Assembly: GCF_040536835.1 (NCBI RefSeq)
Contig: NZ_CP159578.1
Coordinates: forward strand, 3,410,001 to 3,474,000
DNA length: 64,000 bases
Reading direction: 5' to 3'
From: Salinicola endophyticus
Lineage (GTDB): Bacteria; Pseudomonadota; Gammaproteobacteria; Pseudomonadales; Halomonadaceae
Under the pieces are notes generated by a model. That model worked only from the letters and a program-made list of their open reading frames with translations, had not been told where the DNA came from and made no database searches. Below are positions 60,188 through 64,000 of this stretch, in pieces. A program made the position numbers and the translations under genes. Positions within the stretch are counted from its first letter, which is position 1; every line of letters starts with the position of its first letter.

Positions 60188-61290
60188 GCGTGTCGCCGCC
60201 AGCCCAGCGTGAGCCCGCGGGGGCGCCGCGCCAGCGCGGGGCGGCGCTGCTGATGGTGCTGCTGGCGCTGACGCTGGTGAGCGTCACGCTGAGCGCGCTT
60301 ACGCTACAGGGGCGGCGCGAGCTGACCCGTCTCGAACTGCTGCAGCAGGAGACCCAGGCCGAGTTCTACGCCCGCGGCGCGGAGATCATCGCCCGCCGTG
60401 CGCTGACCGATGCTGCGGTGCGCCACGCCGACCTGTGGTGGCAGACCCTGGCCGGGCGGCCGCTGCGCTACCCCACCGACGCCGGCGAGCTGCGCCTGGT
60501 GGTGCACGACCTGCGCACCTGCTTCAACCTCAACGCCCTGGGCGGCAGCCAGGCGGCGCTGGCCCAGCAGCAGCTGCGCTACTGGGTGGCGACCTATGCC
60601 AGCGAGCGCCTCGTCGGCATGACCCCGGATACCTTCGTCGCCCGCCTCGCTGACTGGATCGACCCCGACAATATCGCCCGGGTCGGCGGCATGGATGGCG
60701 CCGACTATGCGCGCCTCGACCCGCCCCGGACGAGCGCCGACACCTGGCTGCGCGATCCCAGCGAGATCAACTGGCTGGCGCCGCTGGACAGCCGCCGCGC
60801 CGGGCGTTTCGGTGAACTCTGCACGCTGCCCGACGACGGCCCCTGGCGGCTCGATCTCAACGCCCTGGGCCCCGGCGACCTGCCGCTGCTGGATGCGCTG
60901 TTCGTCGGCCAGGTCGACCGTGGCGCTCTGGCCACGCTGCTGCGCGCGCGCCCGCCGGGGGGCTACACGGACCTCGACGCGGTGCGCCAGGCGCTGGGCG
61001 GCGATGCCCCCTGGCTCGAACGCTACGGCAACCGCCTGCGCCTGACCCCGGACTATGTGGCGCTGGATATCCGCATCCGCCTGGCGGATCGCCACTACGA
61101 CTTCCAGCGTCTGCTGCTGGCCGAGGGCACCAGCGCCTTCTATCCCCGCCAGCCGGCGGCGCGCGTACGGGTGCTGAGCCGCCGCAGCGGCTATCCCAGC
61201 GCCCGGCTCGACGCTATCTCGACCCACGCTATCTCGACCGACGCCGCCGAGCCGGCGGCGGACAACGTCTTCACCCAGGAGTCACCCTGA
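60184..61290 (+). CDS. gspK: Type II secretion minor pseudopilin GspK
   Basis: A 368-residue, large tip pseudopilin. Cleavage is after Gly19 (QRGAALLMVLLALTLVSVTL). As usual for GspK the Glu5 is absent. Helix-hairpin-like segments and CFNLNALGGSQ, WIDPDN and LDLNALGPGDLPLLDAL are family features. Near the C-terminus a 15-bp tandem duplication (61211-61240) encodes the repeated ISTHA/ISTDA. It ends with a one-base overlap into gspL (TGATG). Confidence 0.94.
   Translation: MSVSPPAQREPAGAPRQRGAALLMVLLALTLVSVTLSALTLQGRRELTRLELLQQETQAEFYARGAEIIARRALTDAAVRHADLWWQTLAGRPLRYPTDAGELRLVVHDLRTCFNLNALGGSQAALAQQQLRYWVATYASERLVGMTPDTFVARLADWIDPDNIARVGGMDGADYARLDPPRTSADTWLRDPSEINWLAPLDSRRAGRFGELCTLPDDGPWRLDLNALGPGDLPLLDALFVGQVDRGALATLLRARPPGGYTDLDAVRQALGGDAPWLERYGNRLRLTPDYVALDIRIRLADRHYDFQRLLLAEGTSAFYPRQPAARVRVLSRRSGYPSARLDAISTHAISTDAAEPAADNVFTQESP
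61211..61240 (+). repeat. Two in-frame 15-bp tandem units near the end of gspK
   Basis: ACGCTATCTCGACCC and ACGCTATCTCGACCG follow each other directly, and a third partial unit (ACGCC) begins after. They extend the disordered C-terminal tail. Confidence 0.85.
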
Positions 61291-62588
61291 TGCGCCGATC
61301 CGCACGCCCGGCGCGCGCCGCTACCCGCCTGCTGGTCGCCCCGCGCCAGCGCCTCGCGCCGCTCATCGATGCCAGCGCCGACACAGAGACGGACGCCGAC
61401 ACCCGGCTCCGTGTCGACTGGTGCCTGGAGGGTGCCACGCCGCACACCCTGAGCGACACCAGCCCTCCTGAGGCGTGGCAGGCGCTGACGCGGCTGGCCG
61501 CCAGCCACCCGGTCACCCTACTGCTGGCGGCGGATGCGGTCAGCCATTTCCATCTCGCCGCACCGCGCGGGCTCAAGCGCCGCGAGTGGCCGCTGCTGCT
61601 GGAAACGGTGACCAGTGAGGCGGTCGACCAACTCCACCTGCATCCGCTGCAGCGCGGTCGCGGCCACCTGGAGCTGATCGCCCTGCCGCGGGCCGAACTC
61701 GCCGCCTGGCGCGCCTGGGCGCAGCGCCTCGGCCTGGCACCGACGGGCTGGAGCTGCGCCTTCCTGGCGCTGCCACGGCCGGCGACGCCGGATCAGATCA
61801 CCACGCTCGACGACGGCAGCCATCGGCTGTGCCTGGGGCTGGCCGCGCCCGTGGCGCCGGGCGCGCCGGAGACTCGCCAGTGGCTGGCGTGGCCGCGCGA
61901 CTGGCCGCTGCCGCCGGCCTGGCGCGAGCGTGAGTGTCAGGTGGTCGATGGCGATGGCGATGGCGATGGCGAAAGAGACGATGACGAACGGCATGATGGC
62001 GGCGAAGCGGCCGCCGAACAGGCCCGACGCCGCAGTCTCACCTGGCTGGCGGCTCAGCCCCCCGCCGCGCTGCCGTTCGCCGATGACAGCGGCGCGCGCT
62101 GGCAAGGGATCGCCTGGCGGCCTCGGCGACGTACGCGCTGGCTGGCGGGGGCCATTGCCCTGCTGGCGCTGCTCGACGCCTCGCTGTGGCTGGCCACGAG
62201 CTGGCGCGAAGACGCCGCGACGAGCCAGCGTCAAGCGGCGGCGCTGGCCGCGCGCTTCGTCGGCCCGCCGCCGGCCGACGCCCGGGCGGCGCTGGACAGC
62301 CGCGCCGATGCCATCGACGCCCTGGCCCGGCGCAATCACCAGCTCAGCGAAGCCCTGGCAACGGCCACGGCACAGCTCGCCGCGACGCCCTGGCAGCTGT
62401 CACGGCTGGCGGTCAGCGGCAACCGGGCGACCCTGGCCTGGCGCTACCCCGAGCCGCCGGCACCGGTGGTGCTGAACCGGGCCCGTCAGGCCCTCGCCAC
62501 GCTGGGCGAGGCGCAGTGGCAGGCGCTACCGGGCGAGCTGAGCCTGAACCTCCACCTCGCCGCCGACACCCCGGAGCCCAAGCCATGA
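61290..62588 (+). CDS. gspL: Type II secretion protein GspL
   Basis: A 432-residue bitopic protein. The cytoplasmic actin-like domain (about 1-280) recruits GspE; the typical LLAADAVSHFHLAAPRGLKR segment is present. One membrane helix is at about 288-308 (LAGAIALLALLDASLWLATS), followed by a coiled-coil/ferredoxin-like periplasmic domain. Around residue 220 a GATGGC hexamer repeat encodes DGDGDGDG in a charged linker. Overlaps are one base with gspK and 4 bp with gspM. Confidence 0.92.
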   Translation: MRRSARPARAATRLLVAPRQRLAPLIDASADTETDADTRLRVDWCLEGATPHTLSDTSPPEAWQALTRLAASHPVTLLLAADAVSHFHLAAPRGLKRREWPLLLETVTSEAVDQLHLHPLQRGRGHLELIALPRAELAAWRAWAQRLGLAPTGWSCAFLALPRPATPDQITTLDDGSHRLCLGLAAPVAPGAPETRQWLAWPRDWPLPPAWRERECQVVDGDGDGDGERDDDERHDGGEAAAEQARRRSLTWLAAQPPAALPFADDSGARWQGIAWRPRRRTRWLAGAIALLALLDASLWLATSWREDAATSQRQAAALAARFVGPPPADARAALDSRADAIDALARRNHQLSEALATATAQLAATPWQLSRLAVSGNRATLAWRYPEPPAPVVLNRARQALATLGEAQWQALPGELSLNLHLAADTPEPKP

Positions 62589-63121
62589 GCCGATTCGCCC
62601 CCCCTCTGCCCGCTCGCCTGGCGCCGCTGTGGACGGCGCGCTCGGGGCGGGAGAAAGGACTCCTGGTGCTGGCACTGGTCGGCGTGCTGGCCTACGCCGG
62701 CCACGCCGCGCTCTCGTATCTGCCCGCGGGTGGCGAACCGTTCGCCGCGGCGAGGCCGGCGCCGAACCTGCAGCGGCTGCCGCCGATCACCCCGGTGGAC
62801 GCCGCGACCTGGCGCAGCGCCGCGGTGGAACAGGGTCTGGCGCTGACCCGCATCGAGGTGACGGCGCGCGGCGTCACGACCCATGGCGAGGCGGCCTCGC
62901 CCAAGGCGTTCAGCGACTTCGCGCGCTGGGCGGCGCAGCACGGCTGGTGGGCGGTGGCCTGGCAACTCGAACGCCGCGAGGGGCAGAGCCTGGCGCTGGC
63001 AGCGCACTGGCGCAGTCAGCTCGAAAGGCCAGCGTCACAGCCGGCGTCGGGGGCGGAGTCGAACTCAGGGCCGGGGTCGGTGCCGCTGGATACCACCGCG
63101 ACTGCGACGGAGAGCCGCTGA
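62585..63121 (+). CDS. gspM: Type II secretion protein GspM
   Basis: A 178-residue bitopic partner of GspL. A short basic N-terminus is followed by a membrane helix at about 25-45 (GLLVLALVGVLAYAGHAALS) and a small periplasmic domain (GLALTRIEVTARGVTTHGEA, FSDFARWAAQHGWWAVAWQL). The tail is Ser/Pro/Thr-rich. Family membership is supported mainly by order, size and topology. Confidence 0.87.
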   Translation: MSRFAPPLPARLAPLWTARSGREKGLLVLALVGVLAYAGHAALSYLPAGGEPFAAARPAPNLQRLPPITPVDAATWRSAAVEQGLALTRIEVTARGVTTHGEAASPKAFSDFARWAAQHGWWAVAWQLERREGQSLALAAHWRSQLERPASQPASGAESNSGPGSVPLDTTATATESR

Positions 63122-63843
63122 TGCGACGCGGAATCGGTGTGCTGGGGACAATCGGCGCGGGGCTGACGGTGGCCCTCGTCTTCGTCTCGACGTTGGCCCT
63201 GACCTGGCCACTGACGACCCTCGGCCCGCGGGCGCCGGTGGCCCGGGACGTCACCCTGGCCGCCCCCTCGGGGACGCTGGCGGCGGGCCGCGTGGCGCGC
63301 ATCGCCTGGCGCGCCGCTGGCTGGCCACTGGCCCTGGGCCCCCTCGACTGGCAGCTGGCCTGGCCCGGGCGGCTGACGCTCACCCTCGGTGAAGGCAGCG
63401 GCGCCTGGCATGCCCGCGGCGTCTGGCACGGCCTCGACACCCACTGGACGCTCAGCGGCGGCGACCTCGACGCGCTCGATCTCTCACGCCTGCCGCTGGC
63501 GCTGGCAGGGCGCTGGGAGGGGCAGCTCGAGGTCACCCTGCGCGGCACCCGCTGTCTCGCCAGCCATGGCGCGCTGACGGCCTCCAGCGTGACCTTGCTC
63601 GCCCCGACCCGGGTCGAACTGGGTCACGCCAAGCTTCAGCTCACATGCCGTGGCGGCATCCCCGAGCTACGGCTGAATCTGGAACAGGGTCAGGCCCTGG
63701 CGCTCGCGCTGACGCTCGACCCCGACAGCGGCCAGGGCGAGCTGCGCGGGCGCATCGCCGATAGCCATCCGCTGGCCGAGTGGCGCCGGCGTCTCGACCC
63801 CGACGCCCGCGGCGAGCGCATCGAGCAGCGCTTCCGCTGGTAG
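63121..63843 (+). CDS. gspN: Type II secretion protein GspN
   Basis: A 240-residue protein with one N-terminal membrane segment (VLGTIGAGLTVALVFVSTLA) and a beta-rich periplasmic part. Repeated WxL-type strands such as LDWQLAWPGRLTLTLGEGSG and LAGRWEGQLEVTLRGTRC fit the GspN family. It is the last gene of the cluster, overlapping gspM by one base. GspN is absent from many T2SS and is not always essential. Confidence 0.85.
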   Translation: MRRGIGVLGTIGAGLTVALVFVSTLALTWPLTTLGPRAPVARDVTLAAPSGTLAAGRVARIAWRAAGWPLALGPLDWQLAWPGRLTLTLGEGSGAWHARGVWHGLDTHWTLSGGDLDALDLSRLPLALAGRWEGQLEVTLRGTRCLASHGALTASSVTLLAPTRVELGHAKLQLTCRGGIPELRLNLEQGQALALALTLDPDSGQGELRGRIADSHPLAEWRRRLDPDARGERIEQRFRW

Positions 63844-63847
63844 CGGG

Positions 63848-64000
63848 TCAGCCGCGCAGACGCTCGGCGGCGCGGATGAGCTGCTGCGCGGTCGTCTCCC
63901 AGCCCAGGCAGGCATCGGTGATCGAGACGCCGTAGCGCAGCGCGGCTGGGTTGAGCGGCTGCTTGCCCTCGAAGAGGTGGCTCTCGAGCATCACGCCCAT
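63848..64000 (-). CDS. 3-deoxy-7-phosphoheptulonate (DAHP) synthase, C-terminal end
   Basis: The last 50 residues of a class I (AroFGH-type) DAHP synthase are seen: [15 protein letters not shown], then [17 protein letters not shown], ending in RLRG. The enzyme condenses phosphoenolpyruvate and erythrose 4-phosphate at the entry to the shikimate pathway. The rest lies beyond the right edge, so the feedback class cannot be told. Its stop is 4 bp from the convergent gspN stop. Confidence 0.93.
   Translation of the reverse strand: MGVMLESHLFEGKQPLNPAALRYGVSITDACLGWETTAQQLIRAAERLRG

Overview
The window is chromosomal DNA of a high-GC gammaproteobacterium. Gene content and order (priA-argS-SPOR-hslVU-DUF971-ubiEJB-hisE-tatABC; mrcA/pilMNOPQ-aroK-aroB-gltBD; mutS-fdxA) resemble Halomonadaceae (Halomonas, Chromohalobacter, Salinicola) and Pseudomonas. 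Halomonadaceae is my best guess from overall flavour, not from a search. No rRNA, tRNA, prophage, integron or CRISPR array was recognised.

Layout. 1-924: 5' end of pncC and an orphan ribbon-helix-helix gene. 925-4107: mutS and fdxA. 4200-9630 (minus): eno, pyrG, chaC and a RutG-type permease. 9874-11371: an FAD oxidoreductase and a small helical protein. 11521-24976 (minus): gltD-gltB, aroB-aroK and the type IV pilus operon pilMNOPQ. 25412-28815: mrcA and a DUF481 outer-membrane protein. 28989-30927 (minus): maeB and rpmE. 31138-47984 (plus): priA, argS, an FtsN-like SPOR protein, hslVU, DUF971, ubiE-ubiJ-ubiB, hisE, tatABC, hemB and ppk. 48363-63843: a PhoX-type Tat lipoprotein phosphatase (minus), divergent from a long operon that starts with a degenerate metallophosphoesterase lipoprotein and continues as a complete type II secretion system, gspC to gspN. 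63848-64000: 3' end of a DAHP synthase gene.

Most genes are housekeeping. Two things stand out. First, the phoX/T2SS intergenic region carries PhoB-box-like repeats facing both ways, so phosphate starvation probably co-induces a Tat-exported phosphatase and a type II secretion machine. The first gene of that operon keeps a SoxB/5'-nucleotidase-like outline but has lost most expected metal ligands. Second, the conserved gene blocks are interrupted by short repeats. Three are about 142-bp elements sharing one architecture (terminal inverted repeats, GAGCG boxes, a central small palindrome) but with different terminal sequences that change together at both ends. A 47-bp internally deleted relative also occurs. 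A second, unrelated repeat of about 160 bp lies as two direct copies on either side of hslVU, with a fragment after ppk. Several genes also carry in-frame 15-bp tandem duplications.
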